From the NCBI GenBank assembly GCA_964537955.1, contig CAZICY010000006.1, positions 1-63,843 of the forward strand: a stretch of DNA of 63,843 bases, written 5' to 3'. This DNA is from Mxb001 sp964537955. Its GTDB lineage: Bacteria; Actinomycetota; Actinomycetes; S36-B12. The position numbers were made by a program, and so were the translations under genes. Below are positions 25,639 through 34,735 of the stretch, one piece after another. The notes below the pieces were generated by a model. That model did no database searches and had not been told where the DNA came from. It saw nothing but the letters and a program-made list of their open reading frames with translations. Position 1 is the stretch's first letter. Each line of letters begins with the position of its first letter.

Positions 25639-28600
25639 GTGCGCGCCCCCCTCGTCCTCGCACCACTCATCGGCCTCATCGCAGGCACATTGGTGCTCAG
25701 CAGTCCGCCGCCGTCCGCCTCGGTCGCCGCGGCTGAGCCGATCGCGGGCCCGCTGGTCTCGGTGATGCTTCAGCTGGACGCCACCCCGGCGGCACTGGCC
25801 TATCGCTCACGTGCCGGGGTGAGCCCTCGCGCGGCGGAGACGGCGAGCGTGCGGGCGACGCGCGTGGTCGAGCGGATGCAGGCCTCGGTCACCAGGTCGG
25901 CTGCTGCGCTCGGCGCCACGGAGCTCTTCCGGGTCTCGGCGGCATATGCCGGAGTGGCCGTGCAGGTGCCCGCGTCCCGCCTCGACGACCTGGAGGAGAT
26001 CCCCGGCGTCACGGGAGTCCGCGTGCTCGCCGACTACGAGCCCGCCAACTGGGCGTCGGTGCCGCTCACCCGAGCGCCGCAGGTGTGGGAGTCGGCGGGC
26101 CTGACGGGCAAGGGCGTCACGATCGGCATCATCGACACTGGGATCGACTACACCCATGCGGGATTCGGCGGCCCCGGCACGGTTGCGGCGTACCAAGCAG
26201 CTCTCGCGGCGAAGGAGCGCGGTGAGCCGGCTGATTACCCCGACACGGCCAAGGTGGCCGGGGGATATGACTTCGTCGGCAACGCCTACAACTCTCGGGA
26301 CCCGGCCACCTCCGTGCCGCAGCCCGACGCCAACCCCCTCGACTGCGCCTATCCCGGATCTCCCGGGCATGGCACGCACGTCGCGGGAAGTGCCGCCGGC
26401 TATGGCGTGACCGCCGACCGCACGACCTACCGCGGACCGTGGAAGGCCGACCTGCCGTGGGCGGACTTCGGCATCGGGCCGGGGGTGGCGCCTGAGGCGA
26501 CCCTCTACGCCCTGAAGGTCTTCGGTTGCAGGGGCAGCACCAACGTCGTCATCGCCGCGATCGACTGGGCGATGGACCCCAACCAGGACGGCGATGTGAG
26601 TGACCATCTCGATGTCGTCAACATGTCGCTCGGCTCGCCCTTTGGCAATGAAGACGATCCGGTGACCGTGGCGACGCAGAACGCCGCGCTCGCCGGGGCG
26701 ACCATGGTCGTGTCTGCGGGCAACACCGGCCCGCAGTACCTCTCAAGCGGCAGCCCGTCGGTCGCTCCCGGGGCGATCTCGGTGGCGTCGCACATCTCGA
26801 ACGGACTGGTCCTCGATGCCTTCCGCCTCACGATCGACGGCAGGGAGTCGACCGCGGTGGGCAGTCAGACGACGTTCTTCTCCGCTGATCGACCCGGAGA
26901 GACCACCGCGCCTGTACGCCGCATCGGCGACTGGACGTTGCCGCCCAGCGCCGACAACAACTCTGACGCCTGCGCCCCGCTCACCCCTGCGCAGCGCGCG
27001 AAGGCAAGGGATCACTTCCTCGCCGTCGTTGTGCCGGCCAAACCGCGCTGCGCCGACCGCACCTCGATGACAAACGCCCAGGAGGCGGGAGCCGTGGGGG
27101 TGCTGCTTGCCCGGAGCGCGCCGACGCCGGCGGAGATCACGCCCCTGCGCGCCGTGCTCGGCTTCAGCATGATCGGTGAGACGACAAAAGCACTCGATCG
27201 CGCGCTGGATGCCAGCCAGCGCGTCGAGGCAACGCTTGGATCCTTCGGCCTTGACACGGGCAGATTCACCTACACGGGCGCGCAGTCGCGCTCCTCCCGC
27301 ATCTCGCCCTTCTCGGCGATGGGCGCGCCCTTTGTCGGCTCTGTCAAGCCGGATGTCGCCGCGCCGGGCCAGAGCATCTACTCCGCCGCATCCGGATCGG
27401 GCTACGGCGGTTACGCCACGGTAGGAACGTCGATGGCTGCCCCGCATGTCGCCGGAGAGGCCGCGCTCGTGCTCGAGCGCCATCCCACGTGGACACCCAC
27501 TGAGGTGAAGTCAGCAATCGTCAACAGCGTCGATTCCGACATCTATGCGCAGGACGACATGCAGGGCCCGCGCGTCGATCCCCTGCGTGTGGGCACGGGA
27601 CGATCGGATGCCAAGCGCGCGGTCGCGGCCGACACGCTCGTATCGCTCCCCGCTCATCCGGGATCGACGAGCGTCGGCTTCGGGATTCTCGATGTCGCCA
27701 AGCCGCTGGTGCGGTCACAGCAGGTGGTCATCACCGATAAGCGCACCAGGGGAGCCCCTCGCGCCTTCACCGTGCGAATCGATGACGTCAACGCGCTTCC
27801 CGGGGCGACGTACTCGGCGAAGCCCGCCCGCATCAACCTGCGCCCAGGCGGATCCGCGCGAGTCACCGTCACCCTCCGCGTCGATCCCGCGCGCTTGAAC
27901 CATCGGCCTGACCCCACACTCGTGCTGACAGACGCGGATGCCCCCGGCCTGCGCGACTTCCTCGCGCCATCGTCGGCGCTTGTGCACCTGCGGGCCTCCG
28001 ACGGCACGGCACTGCGCATTGCCGTCGCGTCCGCGCCCCGCCCGACCTCCGACCTGACTGTTGGCACTTCAGTGCGAGTGGGCGTCGACGGCGATCGCCT
28101 GATGGGCACCCTCACTCTGCGCGGCACCGGTGTCGACAATCGGGCACCGGTCCCGATCGAGCGGATCCGATCCACGGTGTCGGCAGTCCAGCTGCTCGGA
28201 AGCAGCCCCCGGACCGCGACCGGCGTCGATGCCGCGGCTGACCTGCGCTACGTCGGCGCCTCGTCCGACGCCCTGCTGCATCCGGGGACGGCGCTGTCCG
28301 TCGATGACAGCGCGATGGCCTACATCGGCATAGCGACGTGGGGACCGTGGCGCACGCCGTATGGGCCCGGGCACTTCACTGTCTTCCTCGATACCGATCG
28401 AGATGGCACCGCCGATGCCAAGGCGTCGACGACGGGCCCCGGCCAGTTCATGCTGTCCTCGCTCTACAGTCTGCGGGCCGGGGATCGACCGACGCGGACG
28501 ATCAACTCCGTCCCGCTCAACGCCATTGATGGGCGCGCCGACACGGGCAAGTTCCGCGGCAATGTCGTGGTGCTTCCCATCCGCCTAGCGGCGCTGGCCG

Positions 28601-28947
28601 ATCCCTCGTCGTTCGCCAAGGGCACCTCTCCGCAGCCCTTCATCTCCGCCGACGACGCGCGCGTGCACTTCTGGGTCGTATCCACATGGGGGACCAGCTC
28701 TGGAGATGTCGAGATCGACTCCATCGGCAGCGCACAGCGCCCGCTCGTCATCGACCTGCTCGCCCCCGCCGTCACTGCCTTCGGGCCGGGTGAGCGGCCC
28801 CTGCCCTCGCGAGCCATGCCCGGTGACACTCTCCGGGTCTCGGTGGCGTCCGACGCGATGGCCCAGGATCCGCAACTGCTCGTGATGCACCACCTGAACC
28901 CGCTCGCGCGCCGAGCAGAGGTCGTGCCGATCACGCGCCGGCCGTGA
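25639..28947 (+). CDS. Secreted subtilisin-like serine protease (S8)
   Basis: This 1102-residue exported peptidase starts with a signal peptide (VRAPLVLAPLIGLIAG, then LVLSS) and a propeptide-like region to about residue 130. The S8 domain has Asp166 (GIIDTGIDYTH), His244 (GHGTHVAGS), the oxyanion Asn in VVSAGNTGP and Ser598 (GTSMAAPHVAG). A PA domain of about 130 residues is inserted between His and Ser (DACAPLTPAQR through GFSMIGETTK), as in lactocepin-type subtilases. The C-terminal 400 residues are beta-rich Fn3-like modules with no cell-wall anchor. Start: GTG 25639 lies six bases after TATGCT and opens directly into the signal peptide, unlike upstream in-frame starts. Confidence 0.88.
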   Translation: MRAPLVLAPLIGLIAGTLVLSSPPPSASVAAAEPIAGPLVSVMLQLDATPAALAYRSRAGVSPRAAETASVRATRVVERMQASVTRSAAALGATELFRVSAAYAGVAVQVPASRLDDLEEIPGVTGVRVLADYEPANWASVPLTRAPQVWESAGLTGKGVTIGIIDTGIDYTHAGFGGPGTVAAYQAALAAKERGEPADYPDTAKVAGGYDFVGNAYNSRDPATSVPQPDANPLDCAYPGSPGHGTHVAGSAAGYGVTADRTTYRGPWKADLPWADFGIGPGVAPEATLYALKVFGCRGSTNVVIAAIDWAMDPNQDGDVSDHLDVVNMSLGSPFGNEDDPVTVATQNAALAGATMVVSAGNTGPQYLSSGSPSVAPGAISVASHISNGLVLDAFRLTIDGRESTAVGSQTTFFSADRPGETTAPVRRIGDWTLPPSADNNSDACAPLTPAQRAKARDHFLAVVVPAKPRCADRTSMTNAQEAGAVGVLLARSAPTPAEITPLRAVLGFSMIGETTKALDRALDASQRVEATLGSFGLDTGRFTYTGAQSRSSRISPFSAMGAPFVGSVKPDVAAPGQSIYSAASGSGYGGYATVGTSMAAPHVAGEAALVLERHPTWTPTEVKSAIVNSVDSDIYAQDDMQGPRVDPLRVGTGRSDAKRAVAADTLVSLPAHPGSTSVGFGILDVAKPLVRSQQVVITDKRTRGAPRAFTVRIDDVNALPGATYSAKPARINLRPGGSARVTVTLRVDPARLNHRPDPTLVLTDADAPGLRDFLAPSSALVHLRASDGTALRIAVASAPRPTSDLTVGTSVRVGVDGDRLMGTLTLRGTGVDNRAPVPIERIRSTVSAVQLLGSSPRTATGVDAAADLRYVGASSDALLHPGTALSVDDSAMAYIGIATWGPWRTPYGPGHFTVFLDTDRDGTADAKASTTGPGQFMLSSLYSLRAGDRPTRTINSVPLNAIDGRADTGKFRGNVVVLPIRLAALADPSSFAKGTSPQPFISADDARVHFWVVSTWGTSSGDVEIDSIGSAQRPLVIDLLAPAVTAFGPGERPLPSRAMPGDTLRVSVASDAMAQDPQLLVMHHLNPLARRAEVVPITRRP

Positions 28948-29000
28948 GGTGGCGCCGCGGCGTTGTCCATCGTTCCCGCCCGGTGAGTTCCCAGGACCGT

Positions 29001-29006
29001 TACGGT
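29001..29006 (+). promoter_or_regulatory. -10 box of S33 peptidase gene
   Basis: TACGGT, seven bases before ATG 29014. Confidence 0.55.
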
Positions 29007-29013
29007 CGCGAGC

Positions 29014-30513
29014 ATGCGCCCTCCCGTCCCCGCCGTGCTCGTCACCCTTGGGCTTCTGGCCGCTGGCCTCACCAGTGTCGCCGTGGCCCCGGCAGCGTCA
29101 GCCTTCGAGCCGACCCTCACCTACGTCGCCTGCCCCCAGGACGTCGAGCCTGCGAACACCAAGTGCGCGGAGCTCACAGTGCCGCTGGACTGGCAGACCC
29201 CCGATGACGGCCGCACGACACAGATCGCCCTGCGCGTGATCCCGGCCGGAAACAGCGCTGGCGGTGGCTTCACCTACAACCCGGGAGGCCCCGGTGGTGC
29301 AGGCATCGATATCGGTGACTACGTCCACGCCGAGCTCCCGCGGCAGATCCGTGAGCGGTTCGACTTCGTCATGTGGGATCCCAGAGGGGTCGGCCTGAGC
29401 GGTCCCAAGCTGAGCGGGTGCAGCCCCAAGCCCACTCCGGAACTGCCGCTCACGGGCCCGGTGGACTGGGAGAAGGTCTGGTCGGAGTACGCCGTCGCCA
29501 CGGGCGCGGCACTGTCGGACTGCTTCGCGAAGAACCCGGGCTCCGCGCCCTATCTCGGCACGTGGCAGGTCGTGCGCGACATGGAGGCCATGCGCATCGC
29601 CCTGGGTTACCCCAAGTGGAACTTCTGGGGCATGAGCTACGGCACCCGCATCGCCTATACCTACGCCAAGACCTTCCCCGACAGCCTGCGCACGGTGATC
29701 GTCGACGGCAGCCTGTGGCCGCAGGAAACGGTCTATCGCCTCTCCAGCCAGCAGCCGATGGCGTGGCAGACCGCGCTGCAGGTCTACTCCTCCGTCATGG
29801 GGCGTGCGCAGACACGGAAGTTCGAGCAGATCCTGGAGGTGCTCGACGACACATACATCGACAGAGGGGAAGGCGTCATCACGACGCGCTGGAGCTTCTC
29901 CGGGACCGTCTTCGCGCTGCTGGGTTCCCAGATGAACTACCCGGACATCCGTGACGCGGTCAACGCTGCCCACGACGCGCTCGTCGCCCGGCCCTCGGCC
30001 CAGACGCGAAAGGCGGCTATCCGGGCCGTAGAGGCAGTCGACGATCCGGAGCCGGATCCGGCGGAGAGCTATCTCTTCTCCTTTATCAACTGCGCAGACC
30101 TGCATGACCGGCCGACGCCCGAGACGGCCGGGCGCGTTGCCGCCAGCGCAGCGCGCGACTACGGCACCACCTTCGCTGTCGCAACCGAGAACATCGTGAG
30201 CTGCCAGGGGCTGCCGGCCGACTACTCCCCGCCAGTGCCGAGTGACTGGGCGACGATCGAGTTGGCCACGCCCCCCGTCGTTGTGCTCTCCCTGGGGGAC
30301 CGGGCCACCCCGTGGCTATGGGGCAAGAGCATGGCCAATCAGTACGCCGGCTCCCGCATCATCAACTACAACAGTTCGCAGCATGTGACCTACATGTCGA
30401 CGCCATCACGTTGCGTCAACGACCCGGTCACCCGCTACGTGCTCCGCAGGCAGCTGCCACCGAACAACGTCTTCTGCTCCTTCGTGGAGTCGCCTCCGCT
30501 ACCGCAGGAGTAG
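29014..30513 (+). CDS. Secreted alpha/beta hydrolase, S33 tripeptidyl-aminopeptidase type
   Basis: This 499-residue exported enzyme resembles actinobacterial SlpD/E and tripeptidyl aminopeptidases of family S33. After a signal peptide (cleavage near APAASA) it shows CAELTVPLDW, the oxyanion segment NPGGPGGAG, DPRGVGLS, and nucleophile Ser208 in WGMSYGTR. The Asp is in VVVLSLGDRATP and the His is in NSSQHVTYM, both near the C-terminus where the family's C-terminal domain places them. A TACGGT box seven bases before the ATG supports this start. It probably trims peptides released by proteases such as the neighbouring subtilase, an inference from location. Confidence 0.87.
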   Translation: MRPPVPAVLVTLGLLAAGLTSVAVAPAASAFEPTLTYVACPQDVEPANTKCAELTVPLDWQTPDDGRTTQIALRVIPAGNSAGGGFTYNPGGPGGAGIDIGDYVHAELPRQIRERFDFVMWDPRGVGLSGPKLSGCSPKPTPELPLTGPVDWEKVWSEYAVATGAALSDCFAKNPGSAPYLGTWQVVRDMEAMRIALGYPKWNFWGMSYGTRIAYTYAKTFPDSLRTVIVDGSLWPQETVYRLSSQQPMAWQTALQVYSSVMGRAQTRKFEQILEVLDDTYIDRGEGVITTRWSFSGTVFALLGSQMNYPDIRDAVNAAHDALVARPSAQTRKAAIRAVEAVDDPEPDPAESYLFSFINCADLHDRPTPETAGRVAASAARDYGTTFAVATENIVSCQGLPADYSPPVPSDWATIELATPPVVVLSLGDRATPWLWGKSMANQYAGSRIINYNSSQHVTYMSTPSRCVNDPVTRYVLRRQLPPNNVFCSFVESPPLPQE

Positions 30514-30596
30514 CCGAGGCCCCGATCACCGGCGGGTAGCCTGTGCGCTGCCCTAGACTCACGTGCTCGGGGATCCTCACTTCGAAAGGTGCACAC

Positions 30597-31391
30597 GTGG
30601 GCCTGGGCACGGATATCCGCCTGTCTCGTCTCTTCGCCAATCCGTCCGGCAACCTCTTCGGGATCGCGGTGGACCACTTCGTGGGATACGGCAACGTCCG
30701 CGAGGGTGGCCTGAGCGATCTGCCGCAGGCAGTGGAGCGCTGCATGACGGCGCGGCCCGACACCATGACGATGACGCCTGGCACCGCCAAGCACCTCTGG
30801 GGCGACTACGCCGGCCAGGCGGCGCTCATCGTGCAGGCCTCCTACTGGACCCCCGACGACCGCATCCGCGGGCAGCTCGCCACACCGGCCGACGCCATCA
30901 GGCTCGGCGCGGACGCGCTCGCCGTCGCGATCGCCGTGCGGGGTGAGACCGAGGGCGACTTCATCCGCTGGCTCTCCGATGCCGTGCGTGCCGCTGCGCC
31001 GTACGAGATTCCCGTCGTCGCGCACATCTATCCCCGTGACTACACCGATGGCGTGAAGATCGTCTTCACCCCGGACGAGATCGCCTATGCCGTGCGCGTG
31101 GGCATTGAGACCGGCGTCGATGTCATCAAGGTGGGCTATCCAGGCGACGAGCGAGCGTTCGCGGACATCATCGCTGCATGCCCCGTGCCCGTCGTCATGG
31201 CCGGGGGTCCCAAGGAACCCACGCTCGCGGGAGCGCTCGCGCAGATCCACGCCGGCATGCGCGCGGGAGCGCGCGGCGCCGTCGTGGGTCGCAATATCTG
31301 GGGCGAGACCGACATGGAGCACGCCGCGCGCGCCTACGCCGCGGTCATCCACGACGGACTCGACGCCGACCAGGCCATCGCCCGCACATGA
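30597..31391 (+). CDS. Class I aldolase, DeoC/FbaB/LsrF family
   Basis: This 264-residue TIM-barrel aldolase of the COG1830 type has the N-terminal motif NLFGIAVDHFV, the Schiff-base Lys in GVDVIKVGYPGD, and the phosphate-binding end VVMAGGPKEPT plus GARGAVVGRNIWG. Relatives include archaeal fructose-bisphosphate aldolase and LsrF; the true substrate is unknown. GTG 30597 follows a GAAAGG ribosome site, with TAGACT at 30554 as a possible -10. The gene overlaps the following PfkB kinase (ATGA), implying that the kinase makes the phosphorylated sugar that this aldolase cleaves or forms. Confidence 0.82.
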   Translation: MGLGTDIRLSRLFANPSGNLFGIAVDHFVGYGNVREGGLSDLPQAVERCMTARPDTMTMTPGTAKHLWGDYAGQAALIVQASYWTPDDRIRGQLATPADAIRLGADALAVAIAVRGETEGDFIRWLSDAVRAAAPYEIPVVAHIYPRDYTDGVKIVFTPDEIAYAVRVGIETGVDVIKVGYPGDERAFADIIAACPVPVVMAGGPKEPTLAGALAQIHAGMRAGARGAVVGRNIWGETDMEHAARAYAAVIHDGLDADQAIART

Positions 31392-32281
31392 TCATCGGCC
31401 TCGGCTGCCTCGCCCACGACCACATCCTCGTCACCGAGACGACGTGGGAGTCGGGCAAGGGCCGGGTCCTTCACGCCGAGACCAGGTTCGGCGGCAATGT
31501 GCGCAACGCACTCGCGACGGTCGCCGCCCTCGGCCACCCGGCCGCCTACCTCGGCTCCATCGGGCTGTCGGCATCCTCCGATGAGGCAATCGCCGACCTC
31601 GCCGCGCACGACATCTCGGCGGAGTTCGTCGAGCGCGTCGCCGGGGCCGACCCGGTGATGTCCCGGATCACCGTCACCGCCGGCGGCGAGAGATACGTCG
31701 CCTTCGACGACTCCCCGCTCGCGTCAACTCCGTTGCCTCGCCAGGAGATCGTCGACGCGGCCCTGGGAGCGGCACGCGCACTGCTCATCGACGCCTGCGT
31801 CGCCCCGCCCGGATCCCTGCGCGTCGTGGAGCAAGCGCGCGAGAGGGGCGTGGCCGTCGTGCTCGACGCCGAGCGTGACCCGTCTCCTGTCGTGCGCGCC
31901 CTCGTGGGGGCGGCCGACCACCTCGTCATCCCGCGCGCGTTCGGCGAGATGCTCACCGGCGCGCAGGAACCCGGCGACATCGCTTACGAACTGTGGTCGG
32001 AGCACCGCACCGCGATCGTCCTCACCGAGGGGACGCGGGGGGCCTATGGCTTCACCGCGCCTGATGCGGGCGTGCACGTGCCGGCGTTCGCCGTCGAGGC
32101 AGTCGACACAACCGGTTGCGGGGACGCCTTCCATGCCGGGTACGCCTGGGCGCTCGTGTCGGGGGCCGACCTCGCCGAGTGCATGCGCCTCGGTAGCGCT
32201 GCTGCCGCGGTGCTTGCCGCGCTGCCGGCCGGTGCGACGCGGGTCGCGACGCGCGAGGCGATGGACGCCTATCTGGTCTAG
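31388..32281 (+). CDS. PfkB-family carbohydrate kinase
   Basis: This 297-residue ribokinase-superfamily sugar kinase has the N-terminal signature FGGNVRNALATVAALG and the C-terminal DTTGCGDAFHAGYAWAL, where the catalytic Asp lies in GCGD (usually GAGD). It phosphorylates a sugar or related polyol with ATP. Its ATG overlaps the aldolase stop, giving a tight kinase-aldolase operon. No sugar transporter or regulator is adjacent, so the substrate cannot be deduced. Fructose-1-phosphate, sulfofructose, tagatose or inositol-type intermediates are all possible. Confidence 0.85.
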   Translation: MIIGLGCLAHDHILVTETTWESGKGRVLHAETRFGGNVRNALATVAALGHPAAYLGSIGLSASSDEAIADLAAHDISAEFVERVAGADPVMSRITVTAGGERYVAFDDSPLASTPLPRQEIVDAALGAARALLIDACVAPPGSLRVVEQARERGVAVVLDAERDPSPVVRALVGAADHLVIPRAFGEMLTGAQEPGDIAYELWSEHRTAIVLTEGTRGAYGFTAPDAGVHVPAFAVEAVDTTGCGDAFHAGYAWALVSGADLAECMRLGSAAAAVLAALPAGATRVATREAMDAYLV

Positions 32282-32309
32282 ACCGTCTGCGCCTGCGCGC
32301 GGTGAGACT

Positions 32310-34016
32310 TCAGCCCTGGTCGAGCTTCACCTTGGCCTTGCGTCCGCGGATCGTGCAGTGATTAAGCGACTTGACGACCTTGCGCGCCTTGTCCTCGGGC
32401 ACGTCCACGAGCGAGAAGAAGTCCTGGATCTTCACCGGACCGACGTCGCGGCCCTTCAGCCCCGCCTCGCCGGTGACCGCGCCGACGATATCGCTCGGCG
32501 TGACACCGGACTTGCGACCGAGGGAGACCCAGATGCGCGCCTTGCCGGGCGCGGGCTTGCCCTGCTTGCCGCCCGCCGATTTGCCGGCCTTTCCGCCAGC
32601 GCCAGTCGCGCCAGCGCTCCGCTTGCCCTGCTTGCCGGAGGTGCCTGTGCTGTCGAGTGACGCGGTCAACTCGCGGTCGTCGTCCTCGATGTCCCCGCCG
32701 GTGCTCGCGTGGACAAGCGCGAATGCGGCGAGCAGGACCGTCTCGGGATCGCGCTCGTCGAGCAGGTCGGTGACCACGTCCTGGTAGGACTCCAGTCGCG
32801 ACTGCTGATCGGGGTCGTCGAGCATGTCCTCGATCGCCTCCCGGGTGCGCTCCAGCCGCAGGGTGCGCACATCGGCGATGCTCGGCACCTTCTCGATCGG
32901 AATCGTCGTGCCGATGAGTTTCTCGATCGCCGAGAGCATCCGGCGCTCACGCGGCTCGACCAGGCTGAGGGCGACGCCCTCGCGCCCGGCGCGGCCGACG
33001 CGACCGATGCGGTGGACGTAGACCTCCGGAGATGACGGCAGGTCGTAGTTGACGACGTGGGACAGGTGATCGACGTCCAGGCCGCGTGCGGCGACATCGG
33101 TGGCGACAAGCAGATCGGTGGTGCGTGCGCGCAGGCGCCCCATGACGCGGTCGCGCTGGTCCTGGGTGAGGCCGCCGTGGAGCGCCTCGGCCTGGTAGCC
33201 GCGCGCCGCGAGGGCCTGGGCGAGGTCGTCGACCTCTCCGCGAGTGCGGCAGAAGATGATCGCCGCTGTCGGATCCTCCGCGTCGAGGATGCGCATGACC
33301 GCGGCCGGCTTGTCGAACCTCTTGACCACGAAGGCTGCCTGGCGCACGCGCGGCACGTCGTCAGAGCGCTTCGCCGGCGGGGCGATGGCCACGCGCTCGG
33401 GGTGGCGCAGGTGCTTGCTCGCGAGCTTGTCGATGCGCTTGGGCATCGTGGCGGAGAAGAGCACCGTCTGGCGCGACGCAGGCGTCTTGGCCAGCAGCGT
33501 CTCGATGTCCTCGATGAATCCCATCTCGAGCATCTCGTCGGCCTCGTCGAGGACGACGGTGCGCACATCACCGAGTTTGAGTGAACCCCGATCGCACAGG
33601 TCGAGCGCTCGGCCGGGTGTGGCGATGACGACGTCGACGCCGCGGCGCAGGGCCTCGATCTGCTGGCGCGCGGGCGCACCGCCGTAGATCGCCACTAGGC
33701 GCACGCCGATGCCCTTGCCGTAGCTGGCGAAGGCCTGCGCCACCTGCAGGGCGAGCTCGCGCGTGGGCACGAGCACGAGGGCGCTCGGCTCCTTGCCGCG
33801 CTCCCCGGGGTCGAGGCGCTCGAGGATCGGCAGCGCGAAGGCCGCCGTCTTGCCGGTGCCGGTGGCCGCCTGCCCGAGCATGTCGGCACCGCCGATGAGC
33901 AGGGGGATAGCGGCGGCCTGGATCGGAGTGGGCTCCTCGTAGCCGAGCGAGGTGAGCGTGGCCAGGAGATCCCCCCTCAGTCCGAGGGAAGTGAAGTCAA
34001 GACCGGGGGTATCCAT
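32310..34016 (-). CDS. deaD: DEAD-box ATP-dependent RNA helicase
   Basis: This 568-residue RNA helicase is of the DeaD/CsdA group. It shows the Q motif GYEEPTPIQ, Walker A ATGTGKT, DEAD in VVLDEADEM, SAT in LFSATMPKR, and motif VI HRIGRVGRAG. The C-terminus has a Gly/Lys-rich linker (repeated GKQGK) and a DbpA-like RNA-binding domain (about residues 495-565: RIWVSLGRKSGVTPSDIVGA). Such enzymes remodel ribosomal RNA and structured mRNA, notably in the cold. The ATG has TAGCGT seven bases upstream. It is convergent with the PfkB gene. Confidence 0.92.
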   Translation of the reverse strand: MDTPGLDFTSLGLRGDLLATLTSLGYEEPTPIQAAAIPLLIGGADMLGQAATGTGKTAAFALPILERLDPGERGKEPSALVLVPTRELALQVAQAFASYGKGIGVRLVAIYGGAPARQQIEALRRGVDVVIATPGRALDLCDRGSLKLGDVRTVVLDEADEMLEMGFIEDIETLLAKTPASRQTVLFSATMPKRIDKLASKHLRHPERVAIAPPAKRSDDVPRVRQAAFVVKRFDKPAAVMRILDAEDPTAAIIFCRTRGEVDDLAQALAARGYQAEALHGGLTQDQRDRVMGRLRARTTDLLVATDVAARGLDVDHLSHVVNYDLPSSPEVYVHRIGRVGRAGREGVALSLVEPRERRMLSAIEKLIGTTIPIEKVPSIADVRTLRLERTREAIEDMLDDPDQQSRLESYQDVVTDLLDERDPETVLLAAFALVHASTGGDIEDDDRELTASLDSTGTSGKQGKRSAGATGAGGKAGKSAGGKQGKPAPGKARIWVSLGRKSGVTPSDIVGAVTGEAGLKGRDVGPVKIQDFFSLVDVPEDKARKVVKSLNHCTIRGRKAKVKLDQG

Positions 34017-34023
34017 GGGGCGG

Positions 34024-34029
34024 ACGCTA
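34024..34029 (-). promoter_or_regulatory. -10 box of DEAD-box helicase gene
   Basis: TAGCGT, seven bases before ATG 34016. Confidence 0.55.
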
Positions 34030-34118
34030 CCGTGCGGACGAATGCCTCTCGGGTCAGGGCAAGGGCAGCGTGAGGTGACGCGGTGTGATCTCGTCTGTGC
34101 ACGGACGCATGCGGGTCA

Positions 34119-34652
34119 TTACGCGGCCGCTGACTCGGGCACGCGCACCAGTGCACCCGAGCGCGTGCGCGTGAGAACGCCGATGGTGTCGATGCCGAGC
34201 GCGACCGAGACAAGTCCGAGGGCACGCATCCACCGCCGGTCGATGTCATTGATGGCCGGTGATCCAAGGCGGTGCGCCACGACGCCGATGCGGCGTACGG
34301 CCGTCCCCTCGTCGAACCATCCTCGGTCGTCGTCTTCCTCGTCGTCCTCCGGATAGGGCTCGGCCTCGGTCACCGCCGCGTCGAGCTGCGCGATGACGCT
34401 GGCGAGCACGCCGAGGCAGGACTCCTCCTCGGGTGCCGGGGGTCCATCGGGGATGACGACGACCACGGGCGCGGCCGCGTCGTCGAGCTCGGCGACGATG
34501 ACGACGGTGCCCTCGCGTCGGTCCTCGACGGGCAGGTGGTCGGCGGCGAAGAGCAGCGGATCGCGCAGGGACTCTGCGCGCAGCTGGGCGGAGGACAGGT
34601 GGGACCAGCGACGTCGGAAGGCGCCGGGGTCGTCAAAGGCAGGCCGCTTCAT
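34119..34652 (-). CDS. Conserved hypothetical protein, actinobacterial type
   Basis: I do not recognise this 177-residue protein. It begins KRPAFDDPGAFRRRWSHLSS, has a hydrophobic strand pair (TVVIVAELDDAAAPVVVVI), an acidic stretch (PEDDEEDDDRGWFDEG) and the C-terminal DRRWMRALGLVSVALGIDT. The layout faintly resembles RadC/JAB-fold proteins without the metal motif, so I make no functional claim. Start ATG 34652 is chosen for the GATGCT box six bases upstream; a longer in-frame version back to 34751 would cross the divergent tspO promoter. Translation as a real gene is supported by the cohesive fold pattern and good codon bias. Confidence 0.6.
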   Translation of the reverse strand: MKRPAFDDPGAFRRRWSHLSSAQLRAESLRDPLLFAADHLPVEDRREGTVVIVAELDDAAAPVVVVIPDGPPAPEEESCLGVLASVIAQLDAAVTEAEPYPEDDEEDDDRGWFDEGTAVRRIGVVAHRLGSPAINDIDRRWMRALGLVSVALGIDTIGVLTRTRSGALVRVPESAAA

Positions 34653-34658
34653 GTCGTG

Positions 34659-34664
34659 AGCATC
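34659..34664 (-). promoter_or_regulatory. -10-like box of unknown gene at 34119-34652
   Basis: GATGCT, six bases before ATG 34652. It lacks the first T of the usual TANNNT. Confidence 0.4.
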
Positions 34665-34723
34665 CGCGCAGATCCCTGTGGACGGAGCGGGCGCTCCACA
34701 GGCCACGCGTGCTAAGGGGATGC

Positions 34724-34729
34724 GACACT
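34724..34729 (+). promoter_or_regulatory. -10-like box of tspO
   Basis: GACACT, six bases before ATG 34736. The same hexamer and spacing recur at 56981. Confidence 0.45.
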
Positions 34730-34735
34730 CGACGC

